From: Bizionia argentinensis JUB59
Lineage (GTDB): Bacteria > Bacteroidota > Bacteroidia > Flavobacteriales > Flavobacteriaceae
Assembly: GCF_000224335.1 (NCBI RefSeq)
Contig: NZ_AFXZ01000013.1
Span: 1-64,000 of the forward strand
DNA: 64,000 nt
Direction of reading: 5' to 3'
Within the stretch, counting starts at the first letter, position 1. Every line of letters starts with the position of its first letter. The position numbers and the translations under genes are program-made. The notes beneath the pieces are model-generated. The model had not been told where the DNA came from and searched no databases. It saw nothing but the letters and a program-made list of their open reading frames with translations. Positions 23,934 through 33,021 of this stretch are shown here, piece by piece.

Positions 23934-25499
23934 CTAATCAATGCGTTTTAAATCCAAATCCTGAAAATCGTAACTAAAATCAATATTTGGTGAAATACCT
24001 TTCATAGTAAAACCAGTTGCTTTTCCTTTTTCATCGACCGTAAACATGGTGAAAGCGTCTGCATTCATATCTTGATATTCCCATTTTACTGCGAGGGTTT
24101 CATCTTTATAAAACTGCAACGGCCCCGTTAATAATGGTGATCTGTGACTTTTAATCCACAATTGTTTGTTTTTTATAAAGACCTCCATTTTTCCAAACCA
24201 TACGTCTTCATAAATACCGATATAGTTTTTATATTTCACTTTAGATTGTTTATTTTCTAAAACAATTTCCCAAACTTTCTCAACGACTACATCTGCTTCA
24301 CTTTGATTAGATTTCATATACTCTGCATATTTATCTGTCCATTTAAAGTCGTCAAGCTCTAAATACATATCGATAATAGACTGCGTAATAGCCGAGAACA
24401 TTCCTCCGCCATCGTTACTGGTGTTTGTAAGTACAATAATACCTAAATCTAGATCGGGAATCATAACAGTTTTTGATAACATACCCGGTAAACCACCTGT
24501 ATGCTCCACCTGCATATTGCCTTTTACATCGGATAGGAACCAGCCTAACCCATAGCCCGCAAAATGACTATTATATCGTGGATTCGTATTTGCATCCGTT
24601 ATTGTGTGAATTTTCCACATCTCGTAATGATTGGTTTCAGAAAACAATTCCTCTTTAAGGCCTTCGCCATATTTACCAGAATGCAATTGGACCAACATCC
24701 AAGCTGATAAATCGTGCACATTAGAGAAAATTCCACCCGCAGCACCATTTATCATATCTTCAAATGTTTCAATAATACGCAAGCCACCTATTTCCGTAGA
24801 GTGCGACGCTGACAGGTTGCTCGTATCGGTAATTTCAGATAATGAGGTATAGGAATTATCCATTCCTAAAGGTTTAAAAATTCGAGAATTTATAAAAGCT
24901 TCCCAAGTCATGCCGCTTTTTCTAGCAATAATTTCACCAGCTACTAAATAGAGTAAGTTATCATAATCCCATTTAGTACGAAAAGCAGATTGTGGTTTAA
25001 AATGTTGGAAGTTGGCTAAAATATCATCAATTGTAAAATCGGAACCTTGCGGAAATAACATCAAATCGCCAGCGCCCAGTCCCAATCCACTTCTATGGGT
25101 TAACAAATCAATAATATTAAAATTCTCCTCCACATACTCATTATACATGGTAAATTCGGGAATATGTGTTTTTACTTTATCTTCCCAATTAATTATTCCT
25201 TCTTCAACTAACATCGCTAAAGCTACCGATGTAAAGGCCTTACTATTGGATGCAATAGCAAAATTGGTATGCGCATCAACCGGTTCTTTTGTGTCAATTG
25301 ATTTAACGCCATAACCTTTTTCATGCAAAATTTTACCATCTTTTACTACAGCCACTGCACTACCAGCTACATTAAATTTAGACATGGCATAATTAACAAT
25401 GGAATCAATTTGCTTGGGTGAAACTTGAGCTTGAAGTGGAATTGCTAAAACTGCAACAAATAGCAGTATAAATATGTTCTTAATCGCCGTATTGTTCAT
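23934..25499 (-). CDS. Serine hydrolase of the beta-lactamase/class C family
   Basis: Secreted penicillin-binding-protein-like hydrolase. A signal peptide (IFILLFVAVLAIPLQAQ) precedes a beta-lactamase-type domain with the SxxK motif in ASNSKAFTS, the YxN motif in KWDYDNLLYL and an HTG motif in VEHTGGLPGM. The last 110 or so residues form a separate beta-rich domain (DUF3471-like, IGIYEDVWFGKMEVFIKN) often attached to this family. At 521 residues it is an esterase or D-aminopeptidase relative rather than a true beta-lactamase. Substrate unknown. Not in an operon. Confidence 0.9.
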   Translation of the reverse strand: MNNTAIKNIFILLFVAVLAIPLQAQVSPKQIDSIVNYAMSKFNVAGSAVAVVKDGKILHEKGYGVKSIDTKEPVDAHTNFAIASNSKAFTSVALAMLVEEGIINWEDKVKTHIPEFTMYNEYVEENFNIIDLLTHRSGLGLGAGDLMLFPQGSDFTIDDILANFQHFKPQSAFRTKWDYDNLLYLVAGEIIARKSGMTWEAFINSRIFKPLGMDNSYTSLSEITDTSNLSASHSTEIGGLRIIETFEDMINGAAGGIFSNVHDLSAWMLVQLHSGKYGEGLKEELFSETNHYEMWKIHTITDANTNPRYNSHFAGYGLGWFLSDVKGNMQVEHTGGLPGMLSKTVMIPDLDLGIIVLTNTSNDGGGMFSAITQSIIDMYLELDDFKWTDKYAEYMKSNQSEADVVVEKVWEIVLENKQSKVKYKNYIGIYEDVWFGKMEVFIKNKQLWIKSHRSPLLTGPLQFYKDETLAVKWEYQDMNADAFTMFTVDEKGKATGFTMKGISPNIDFSYDFQDLDLKRID

Positions 25500-25630
25500 A
25501 ATTATAGAAGTGTGTAGATAATTGAACTTGAAAGGTAATTATTTACCCAAGAAATTCCTATTCACACTAATTATAAAGCAAAATATACCTTAAATTTATA
25601 AATGAAAATGATTTAACGCTGACGGTTCAA

Positions 25631-27268
25631 CTATTTTTTTAAATCTATTTGCTTCAAGTTTTCCATACGATTTCGGATTAAGAAATCATCAATTGTTTCA
25701 AAATGCTCAATGACGCGTTGGTCTTTAAATTCGAAAACTTTTTGTGATAAACCTTGAAGGAAATCACGATCGTGGGATACTAATATAAGCGTCCCATCAA
25801 AATCCATAAGCGCTTCTTTTAAAACGTCTTTACTTTTTAAATCCAAATGGTTTGTTGGCTCATCCAGAATTAACAAGTTTACAGGTTCCAATAACAATTT
25901 AACCATAGCCAAACGTGTTTTTTCTCCTCCCGATAAAACACTTACTTTTTTATCAATATCGTCCCCTCTAAACATAAATCCGCCGAGAATATTTTTTATT
26001 TGAGTTCGAACATCGCCTTGTGCCACTTCATCAACCGTTTGAAATATGGTTAAATCCTCATCCAATAAAGACGCTTGATTTTGAGCAAAATATCCAACTT
26101 TTACATTATGCCCTAATGTAGATTGCCCATCCACCTCAATTTCACCCATTATGGCTTTTATCATGGTTGATTTTCCTTCACCATTCCGTCCGACAAAAGA
26201 TACTTTTTCACCTCTGGAAATAGACATATTGGCATTTTTAAATACCACAACATCATCATACGACTTTGATAAATCTTTTATGGTAACCGGATAATCGCCT
26301 GATCGTTGTGCGGCTGGAAATCGTAATTTCAAAGCCGATGTATCCAAATCATCTACTTCTATAATTTCTAGCTTTTCAAGCATGCGCTCACGAGAATTGA
26401 CTTGGTTTGTTTTAGAAAAGGTTCCTTTAAAACGATCAATAAAAACCATATTATCGGCAATAAAACGTTGCTGTTCTTTATATGCTTTAATTTGATGAAT
26501 GCGCCGATCTTCTCGGAGTTGTAAATAGTGTGTATAATTGGCTTTATAATCGTAAATGCGACCCATTGTCACTTCAATCGTGCGATTGGTGATATTGTCA
26601 ATAAATGCTTTATCGTGAGAAATAACCATCACGGCATTAGCTTTATTCAGTAAAAAATCCTCCAACCAAATAACCGATTCAATATCAATATGGTTAGTGG
26701 GTTCATCCAATAAAATTAAATCTGGTTTCTGAAGTAGCATTTTAGCCAATTCGATTCGCATACGGTAACCACCACTAAATTCGCTAGTTTGTCTCGTAAA
26801 ATCAGATCGTTTAAAACCTAAACCACCTAATGCTTTTTCTATTTCAGCGTCGTAATTCACGTCTTCTAATGCGTAGTATTTTTCACCTAAATCGGAAACC
26901 TTGGTGATGATATTCATGTATTCATCAGACTCGTAATCCGTTCGAGTCTCCAAGGCTTTATTCAGCGCATCCATTTCATCACGCATTTCAAAAATATGAG
27001 CAAATGCTTTGGATGCTTCTTCAAAAACAGTACAATCATCCTCTGTGAGCAGGTGCTGTGGTAAATAAGCAATAACCGCATCTTTAGGGAAACGTACATG
27101 GCCCCGAGTCCCTTTTTGAACACCCGCAACGATTTTCATCATGGTAGATTTTCCTGCACCGTTTTTACCCATTAAGGCAATTTTATCATTTTCATTAATG
27201 GTAAACGACACGTCACTGAATAAGGTATGTCCGCTAAACTCAACTGCTAAATTATCTACTGAAATCAT
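25631..27268 (-). CDS. ABC-F family ATPase
   Basis: Cytoplasmic ABC-F protein with two nucleotide-binding domains and no membrane domain; members act on the ribosome in translation. Walker A motifs are GKNGAGKST and GRNGEGKST. Signatures are SGGYRMRIELA and LSGGEKTRLA, each followed by a Walker B with DEPTNH. The linker with the P-site tRNA interaction motif lies between about residues 235 and 305 (YLQLREDRRIHQIKAYKEQQ). At 545 residues it matches the YbiT/Uup-like group of Bacteroidota. A TAGCTTTG promoter box sits 19 bases upstream of the ATG. Confidence 0.94.
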   Translation of the reverse strand: MISVDNLAVEFSGHTLFSDVSFTINENDKIALMGKNGAGKSTMMKIVAGVQKGTRGHVRFPKDAVIAYLPQHLLTEDDCTVFEEASKAFAHIFEMRDEMDALNKALETRTDYESDEYMNIITKVSDLGEKYYALEDVNYDAEIEKALGGLGFKRSDFTRQTSEFSGGYRMRIELAKMLLQKPDLILLDEPTNHIDIESVIWLEDFLLNKANAVMVISHDKAFIDNITNRTIEVTMGRIYDYKANYTHYLQLREDRRIHQIKAYKEQQRFIADNMVFIDRFKGTFSKTNQVNSRERMLEKLEIIEVDDLDTSALKLRFPAAQRSGDYPVTIKDLSKSYDDVVVFKNANMSISRGEKVSFVGRNGEGKSTMIKAIMGEIEVDGQSTLGHNVKVGYFAQNQASLLDEDLTIFQTVDEVAQGDVRTQIKNILGGFMFRGDDIDKKVSVLSGGEKTRLAMVKLLLEPVNLLILDEPTNHLDLKSKDVLKEALMDFDGTLILVSHDRDFLQGLSQKVFEFKDQRVIEHFETIDDFLIRNRMENLKQIDLKK

Positions 27269-27286
27269 GGCTTGTTTTTAATGCCG

Positions 27287-27294
27287 CAAAGCTA
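27287..27294 (-). promoter_or_regulatory. -7 box of the ABC-F gene
   Basis: TAGCTTTG on the minus strand, an exact TAnnTTTG match, about 19 bases upstream of the ATG at 27268. Confidence 0.45.
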
Positions 27295-27334
27295 TGAAAA
27301 AGCGCTTGGATTATGGAAAATATTATGAATCTGC

Positions 27335-28567
27335 TTATTTATTTTTAAGCTCAATCCACTTACTCATAAATTTTGTACTCTGCAGTGAATGGTGTTGCAG
27401 CATTTGACCGGTAAAATTATTTTCTCGGTGGGTATGTAAATCTGACTTGATCTTATCAACTATTTCAATAAAACTCCTTTCATACAATTCTTTATCGAAT
27501 CGCTTATTGATAGTTTGAAAACCATTTTCCTGTTTGGTCTTCCATGTAGATTCATCTGTATAAAGTTCTACAGCTTTTTCAATAAAACTATCTGGATCAT
27601 CGAAAATAAAACCATTTGGCTCTAAATCACCAAACATCCCTTCGGCTGCAATTTTAGACATAGCACACGGCGTTCCGTTAAGCATGGCATCAATTAATTT
27701 ACCCTTTAATCCGGCACCAAACTGTAAAGGCGCTAAACAAACTCGCGATTGCTGCATAACTTCATGAACATTGTCTGCAAATCCTTTTACTAAAAAACCT
27801 GCTTTTGGATTATGTAATTGCGTGACTTTCTGACTCGCATAAGCGCCGTAAATATGAAGTTCTGCTTTTGGTAATTGCTTACTAATGCCTGGCCAAATGA
27901 CTTCTTTTAGATATAAAACCGATTGATAATTGGGTTTGTGAAAAAAGTTTCCAATGGTAATAAAATTGCCTCTCGAATTAAAATCTGGTGATTCTTTAAT
28001 CGTTTTTTCCGAAATCGGCTCTAATAAAAATGGTAAATAATGTAATAAAGTAACATCGACTTTAAAGTAATGGTGGAGTAAATCCATTTCTGCTTCGGAA
28101 ATAATAAGGCTTAAATCGCATCTATAAATACTAGCAATTTCACGTTTTGAAGTGGCGTTTACAAGATACTTTTTAAAATCAGCATCTTGAGCTTTAAAAG
28201 CTAGCTCTCGTGCTTTTCGTAAACCGTGTAAATCCTCGGTGTCCAATAATCGTAATGCATTTGGACAATGTTCCGCCACACGCCAACCAAATTGTTCTTC
28301 AGTTAAAAAACGATCGAATAGAACAATATCAGGATTCTCGGCTTTTATAAAATCATCAAAAGAAGCATCGTTTAAGGTAATTGCCACTTCAGGGATTCCA
28401 AGCGTTGCTAAATCGAAAGCATCTTCAGTTTTTGATGTTGCTGTTGCAAAAGTAATCTTATAATTTTCAGACAGAAAAAGAGTCATTAATTGCAACATCC
28501 GCGTTCCTGCAGCTGAACTTTTTGGCTCTGGCCAGACAGAACCAATTATTAGTAGTTTTTTTAGCAT
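27335..28567 (-). CDS. Glycosyltransferase, GT4/GT1 family
   Basis: Predicted cytoplasmic nucleotide-sugar glycosyltransferase with a GT-B fold, 410 residues. The N-terminal domain starts KLLIIGSVWPEPKSSAAGTR, a donor/acceptor loop rich in Gly and Ser, and the C-terminal half has ITIGNFFHKPNYQSVLYL, a nucleotide-binding strand AELHIYG, and the SRVCLAPLQFGAGLKGKLID region with the acidic donor-binding segment. The acceptor is unknown because no polysaccharide genes are adjacent. The haem-binding protein gene ends 7 bases upstream, so both may be co-transcribed. Confidence 0.88.
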   Translation of the reverse strand: MLKKLLIIGSVWPEPKSSAAGTRMLQLMTLFLSENYKITFATATSKTEDAFDLATLGIPEVAITLNDASFDDFIKAENPDIVLFDRFLTEEQFGWRVAEHCPNALRLLDTEDLHGLRKARELAFKAQDADFKKYLVNATSKREIASIYRCDLSLIISEAEMDLLHHYFKVDVTLLHYLPFLLEPISEKTIKESPDFNSRGNFITIGNFFHKPNYQSVLYLKEVIWPGISKQLPKAELHIYGAYASQKVTQLHNPKAGFLVKGFADNVHEVMQQSRVCLAPLQFGAGLKGKLIDAMLNGTPCAMSKIAAEGMFGDLEPNGFIFDDPDSFIEKAVELYTDESTWKTKQENGFQTINKRFDKELYERSFIEIVDKIKSDLHTHRENNFTGQMLQHHSLQSTKFMSKWIELKNK

Positions 28568-28574
28568 AAAATAT

Positions 28575-29048
28575 TTATTGAGGCCTAGGAGCTAATCCAT
28601 ATATAATACGCATCTGCTTGGCCCAATTAACCACACTGATTCTTTGTTCATCGGTTAAACTGGCCTCACTATGCGTCCATAAATAAGAGTCTAATGGCAT
28701 TTCCTTCGTTTCAACCATTTCTATTAATTCTTCTAATTTATGATCTTTCTTTTTCACGGAATGATCACTCCAAAGCGATATATTAAAATGCTTCTTCCCA
28801 TCGTTAACGTGTTCAGCTAACCAATAATTTAATGGTGTAATATTATTATACCAAGGATAACGCGTGTAATTACTGTGGCAATCAAAACAACTTTCTTTTA
28901 AAATAACCGATACTTCTTCTGTTGCAAGAGTGTTTAGCAAAAATGGCTCAACAGATGTCAAATCACCTTCGTTTTTTTCAGGCCTAAAAAACTGCGCTAT
29001 TATAAACACGAACAATAAAAGTAGTATGACCTTCTTAATTATTTTCAT
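28575..29048 (-). CDS. Haem-binding domain protein (c-type cytochrome-like)
   Basis: Membrane-anchored periplasmic protein with a putative haem-binding domain. The N-terminal hydrophobic segment (VILLLLFVFIIAQFF) is an anchor or signal. The CxxCH motif is present in SCFDCHSNYTRYPWYNNITP, followed by WLAEHVNDGKKHFN, which matches the Bacteroidota Haem_bd family. The open frame extends to a TTG at 29069, but the ATG at 29048 (MKIIKKVILLLL) is preferred, giving 157 residues. It lies just upstream of the glycosyltransferase gene. Confidence 0.88.
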   Translation of the reverse strand: MKIIKKVILLLLFVFIIAQFFRPEKNEGDLTSVEPFLLNTLATEEVSVILKESCFDCHSNYTRYPWYNNITPLNYWLAEHVNDGKKHFNISLWSDHSVKKKDHKLEELIEMVETKEMPLDSYLWTHSEASLTDEQRISVVNWAKQMRIIYGLAPRPQ

Positions 29049-29084
29049 TTTAGTAGTTTTAATATTCAAAAATAGGAAAAACAG

Positions 29085-29637
29085 GTGACTATAACACGGC
29101 TCTATGCGGATTTAAAATCTGTAGATCATACACGTGAGAAACGATTAGAATGTGTCAACCTTCTCATTAAAAAGTCAAATTTAACCCCGAAGACTTTAGA
29201 TGTTATATTTAGAGTAAATGATAAAATCCCCTATCGAGCCGCTTGGGCTTGGAGTTTATCTGCACAAAGAATCTAGAAGAGCTCTTTCCACATTTAGATA
29301 TATGTAAAAACAAGTTACATGAAATTCATTTGGATCCCGCCGTTAGACCAGCATTAAAAAATTGCGAGTATTTAGCAAAAGCCTATTATTCCAAAGTACC
29401 AAATGCAATTCAAAAGCACTTAAAACCTGTTTATCAAGAATGTATATTCAAGTTTGTTTTGATAATATAATTACGAACGCGAAAATTGCACCAAAAGCTT
29501 ATGCCATGAATACACTATACCCTTTTGGAACCGATTATGATTGGATTTATCCCGAATTAGTCTTGATTTTACAAAGGGGTTATCAAATGCAAAGCTCTGG
29601 TTTTTAAACAGGTACTAAATATATTTTAAAAAATTAA
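29085..29637 (+). pseudogene. Frameshifted conserved gene of the purB-neighbour family
   Basis: Three overlapping frames spell one protein: TRLYADLKSVDHTREKRLEC, then FICTKNLEELFPHLDICKNK and LDPAVRPALKNCEYLAKAYY, then APKAYAMNTLYPFGTDYDWI. The frame changes near 29245 (after RAAW) and near 29457, each equal to a one-base deletion, and a TAA at 29605 interrupts the C-terminus before ILKN. The original ATG may be the GTG at 29085. Full-length relatives usually precede purB in Flavobacteriaceae and are sometimes mis-annotated as adenylosuccinate lyase. Here purB follows about 1.1 kb later. Function of the intact family unknown. Confidence 0.85.
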
Positions 29638-30614
29638 AGGTCAAGAACTGTCTCTAAATCGGCTTCAGAAATAATTAACATATTTACTTTCACTAATCGT
29701 TGCGTTAATATTTTCCAATTAGAATCGGCTTTAAAAACGCGTTTTAAAATGGGCTTTGCTTTATCAAAATCTTTATTAGTGATTAAATTAATAGCATACC
29801 AATATTGCATTTCTAAATTATCTGGAAAAAGCTGTTGCGCCATTAAATAGTGGCGCTCGGCTGCCATGGAATCACCTTCTTCCATTGCTATATCCCCTTT
29901 ACTCATAAAATTGTAAGCACGATGAATTGTCATTAATCGCTCCAATTCAACTATTGGGTTTTCGTTATCTTCAACACGCAAATCCATAACGGTATCCTCC
30001 CATTTATTCCCTGAAGCTTCAGGTTTAACAATTAAAATAGCAGCCGATTGTTTACCACGAATATCACCTTTTTCAGCTTCTGCAGCTTTCATTGCCGCCA
30101 GAATACGTTCGCTTAATGTTCCTTTAGATGTTTGAAACGCCTGTGCCATGGCATCCCAAACGGTATTTTTCAACATCATATTAGCTTGTACTGAAAAGTT
30201 TTTACCGATAAAATGACCAGCTTCATCAATACAGGAACTTCCGGTATGTGCTGCCACATCGCCGTTTTTATTTAAAAAAGCCACTTGTCGAAACATCGAT
30301 CCATTATCTCCATTTAGTAATTTATTTAAAGCCTCTTGTGGCATCATGCCCTGTTTCATAAGCACCAGACCTTTGGGTCCATAACTAGGGTCCACCATGG
30401 CTTGGGTAGCAACAACCCCAACCCCAGCTTCTCCATAAATAGCAAGACTACCAACGCTAAACCAATGTGATTGGACTGCAACGCCCATTTCTCCTGTTAC
30501 AGAATCGCGAGCAACTATAGAATAGGTATGTATAAAAGGTTCTGACTTTTTATAAAATTGAGAATAGGTAATTTGAAAAATTAAAAAAGCACTAATAATT
30601 AATAAACGATTCAT
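29634..30614 (-). CDS. DUF1028 family protein with a C-terminal helical repeat region
   Basis: Secreted protein (signal LLIISAFLIFQITYSQ) of 326 residues. The DUF1028 domain (about residues 25-230) has TYSIVARDSVTGEMGVAVQS, a G-V-V-A-T-Q-A motif and HTGSSCIDEAGH, and is thought to share an Ntn-hydrolase-like fold. Residues about 235-326 look like a TPR-type helical region (AERHYLMAQQLFPDNLEMQY). Its start is divergent from purB and its end overlaps the neighbouring pseudogene tail by four bases. Activity unknown. Confidence 0.88.
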   Translation of the reverse strand: MNRLLIISAFLIFQITYSQFYKKSEPFIHTYSIVARDSVTGEMGVAVQSHWFSVGSLAIYGEAGVGVVATQAMVDPSYGPKGLVLMKQGMMPQEALNKLLNGDNGSMFRQVAFLNKNGDVAAHTGSSCIDEAGHFIGKNFSVQANMMLKNTVWDAMAQAFQTSKGTLSERILAAMKAAEAEKGDIRGKQSAAILIVKPEASGNKWEDTVMDLRVEDNENPIVELERLMTIHRAYNFMSKGDIAMEEGDSMAAERHYLMAQQLFPDNLEMQYWYAINLITNKDFDKAKPILKRVFKADSNWKILTQRLVKVNMLIISEADLETVLDL

Positions 30615-30688
30615 AATTAAAATTTAAAGACTTTTAAATATACATAAAATATGCCTTATCAATTCAAAAACATAAAATAAATGACATC

Positions 30689-30716
30689 GGATTTTGGTTA
30701 AAATCCGTATCTTCGC
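30689..30716 (+). promoter_or_regulatory. purB promoter region with a perfect inverted repeat
   Basis: GGATTTT and AAAATCC flank GGTT (30689-30706), and a TATCTTCG -7-like box follows at 30709-30716. The inverted repeat occupies the spacer and -20 zone, where a repressor could act. No binding protein is known from the sequence. Confidence 0.4.
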
Positions 30717-30740
30717 CTCTTTTAAAACACAACAACAATC

Positions 30741-32084
30741 ATGTCTATATCCTCATTAAATGCCATTTCACCTATTGATGGTCGTTACCGCGATAAAGTT
30801 GAAAAATTAGCACCTTATTTTTCTGAAGAAGCTTTAATTAAATATCGTGTACAAGTAGAAATCGAATATTTTATCGCACTTTGCGAAATTCCACTACCAC
30901 AATTAGTAGATTTCGACAACACCTTGTTTGATGATTTACGCGCAGTATACAAGAACTTCACCTCTATTGATGCCTCTGCGATTAAGGATATTGAAAAAGT
31001 AACCAATCACGATGTCAAAGCGGTTGAGTATTTTATAAAAGATAAATTTGACACATTGAATATTTCGAAATTTAAAGAATTTATTCATTTCGGATTAACC
31101 TCTCAAGATATTAATAACACCTCTATTCCTCTAAGTATTAAGGAAGCTATGAATGATGTGTATGTTCCTGAATATTTTGAGGTTTTAGAGAAACTAAAAA
31201 CGCTTACTGAAGATTGGAAATCGATTTCCATGCTAGCAAGAACACATGGTCAGCCAGCATCTCCTACACGATTAGGAAAGGAAATTCAGGTATTCGTAAC
31301 CCGTTTGGAAGCGCAATTTGATTTATTAAATGATATTCCTAGTGCGGCTAAATTTGGTGGTGCAACAGGAAACTTTAACGCCCATCATGTCGCATATCCG
31401 CAAATTGACTGGAAAGCTTTTGGTGGTAAATTTGTTCAGGAAAAATTAGGCTTACACCACTCGTTCCCAACAACTCAAATTGAGCATTACGATCACATGG
31501 CAGCTTTATTTGATAATTTGAAGCGCATTAACACCATTATAATTGATTTGAATCGTGATATCTGGACATATGTGTCTATGGATTACTTCAAGCAAAGCAT
31601 TAAAGAAGGAGAAGTTGGAAGCTCGGCTATGCCACATAAAGTAAACCCTATTGATTTTGAAAATAGTGAAGGAAATTTAGGACTTGCAAATGCTATTTTC
31701 GAGCATTTATCAGCAAAATTACCTATTTCAAGATTACAGCGAGACTTAACAGATAGTACGGTTTTACGAAATGTGGGTGTTCCTTTTGGACATACTATTA
31801 TTGGTTTTAAATCGACCTTAAAAGGCTTAAATAAATTACTTTTAAACGAAAGTAAATTTGCTGAAGATCTAGAAAACAACTGGGCCGTTGTAGCTGAAGC
31901 TATTCAAACTATTTTGCGCCGTGAAGGATATACTAACCCTTATGAAGCTTTAAAAGGTTTAACACGTACAAATGAAAAGATTAATCAGCAATCTATTTCA
32001 AATTTCATTGATACACTGGAAGTTTCTAATGACGTTAAGACAGAATTAAAAGCAATTACACCGAGTAATTATACAGGAATTTAA
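30741..32084 (+). CDS. purB: Adenylosuccinate lyase
   Basis: Catalyses two steps of purine synthesis: removal of fumarate from SAICAR and from adenylosuccinate. The 447-residue protein has the fumarase/aspartase superfamily features: TNHDVKAVEYF, FGLTSQDINNTS, RTHGQPASPTRLGKE with the catalytic His, and the signature GSSAMPHKVNPIDFENSEGN (shown here by its SSAMPHKVNP core). Length and order match E. coli-type PurB. Its own promoter and terminator suggest a monocistronic unit. Confidence 0.97.
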   Translation: MSISSLNAISPIDGRYRDKVEKLAPYFSEEALIKYRVQVEIEYFIALCEIPLPQLVDFDNTLFDDLRAVYKNFTSIDASAIKDIEKVTNHDVKAVEYFIKDKFDTLNISKFKEFIHFGLTSQDINNTSIPLSIKEAMNDVYVPEYFEVLEKLKTLTEDWKSISMLARTHGQPASPTRLGKEIQVFVTRLEAQFDLLNDIPSAAKFGGATGNFNAHHVAYPQIDWKAFGGKFVQEKLGLHHSFPTTQIEHYDHMAALFDNLKRINTIIIDLNRDIWTYVSMDYFKQSIKEGEVGSSAMPHKVNPIDFENSEGNLGLANAIFEHLSAKLPISRLQRDLTDSTVLRNVGVPFGHTIIGFKSTLKGLNKLLLNESKFAEDLENNWAVVAEAIQTILRREGYTNPYEALKGLTRTNEKINQQSISNFIDTLEVSNDVKTELKAITPSNYTGI

Positions 32085-32140
32085 GGACCAGCTGGTAGAT
32101 CCTTAAAACTACTCTATATCAAAATAAAATAGGCATTAAA

Positions 32141-32175
32141 AGTAAAAGGCTTCTAAAATTTAGAAGCCTTTTACT
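32141..32175. terminator. Bidirectional terminator after purB
   Basis: Arms AGTAAAAGGCTTCTAAA and TTTAGAAGCCTTTTACT are perfectly complementary over 17 bases with a minimal loop. T-runs follow on the plus side. It separates purB from the convergent regulator pseudogene. Confidence 0.85.
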
Positions 32176-32179
32176 TTTT

Positions 32180-32546
32180 TTATTTTAATAAATAATTCTC
32201 AAATTTTTCTATTTTTATTTTCAAATACTCCATCTCTTTATCTTTTTCAACAATTCTAAATTCAAATTGTTTTATTAAACTATCTGATAGTTGATTTAAA
32301 AATTCTGCATAACCTAGCCCATCATTTAGATTCTTATGTACCGGTATTTTTTTTGAGTCAATTATGTCATTGAAGGTTACTTCTAAAACATCTGCAATTT
32401 GTTGCAGTAAGATAACATCTGGAACAGATTTTACTAGCTTCTATATTACTTAATGTAGCCTGAGATATAAATAATTTATCAGCGAGGTCTTCTTGAAAAA
32501 GATTATTTTTTAGTCTTATTTTTTTAATACTTTCGTCGATACCCAT
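32180..32546 (-). pseudogene. Frameshifted XRE-family helix-turn-helix regulator
   Basis: The minus-strand ATG at 32546 opens MGIDESIKKIRLKNNLFQED, then LADKLFISQATLSNIEASK, a helix-turn-helix of the Cro/C1 type. The frame then changes at an AAAA run and continues in the next frame as SVPDVILLQQIADVLEVTFN and EMEYLKIKIEKFENYLLK to a TAA at 32180. One base inserted in the A-run explains it. Total length would be about 121 residues, normal for such regulators. A basecalling error is possible. Confidence 0.8.
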
Positions 32547-32657
32547 TTCTAGTTATTAAATTTTTAATGAAAAAATTAATTATTTAATTGGAAAATGTAA
32601 TATTTAGACTCATATTTGATTTAGGATTTTTTTGCAAAAACCTATTAATCAATTATT

Positions 32658-32953
32658 AACAAAATTATTTTTTTATTTGCCCTATGGATTGCGCTATTTT
32701 CATTTACAAACACTAAAAATGACATTAAGTTTTCTGATTTGGAAACATTAGAAGTAAATGAAATAATAAATTTTAGCATTTTCGGCAGATTTTGATTTTC
32801 ACACATCTAAAATAAAGATTTCCAATAAGGTAATGCCAATGGGGTGGTATTATTAGTTATGGCGCTACTGAAGCAGTTGCTTCGGCAAATGCTCGCAAGT
32901 TGGCTGGGCAATATATCCAATCAGTTTATGGAAATAAATGTGAAATAATATAG
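32658..32953 (+). pseudogene. Decayed gene for a small secreted protein
   Basis: One frame reads NKIIFLFALWIALFSFTNTK (a signal-peptide-like segment) and then DLETLEVNEIINFSIFGRF before a stop. A different frame resumes with GIISYGATEAVASANARKLA and GQYIQSVYGNKCEII before the final stop. No in-frame ATG precedes the first part. It seems to be a frameshifted small secreted-protein gene just upstream of the GLPGLI gene. The family is not recognised, and the call is tentative. Confidence 0.4.
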
Positions 32954-33021
32954 ATGTTAATCAAGTTTGCAAAGGTTTTATATAAAAGAAAATCTTCGCT
33001 TATTTTAAAAAAAATAAAAAT

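Larger units (their letters stand above)
32085..33021. other. Region between purB and the GLPGLI gene with two decayed genes
   Basis: About 940 bases hold a bidirectional terminator, a frameshifted XRE regulator (minus) and a decayed small secreted-protein gene (plus), all listed separately. Nothing intact is left, so the region is an erosion site. Confidence 0.6.

Noticed and set aside
28567-28575. Overlap or fusion between the haem-binding gene and the glycosyltransferase gene
   Set aside because: Both have their own start and stop with 7 bases between them; they are simply adjacent genes.
31583-31879. Minus-strand ORF within purB
   Set aside because: Shadow of purB, no start or family evidence.
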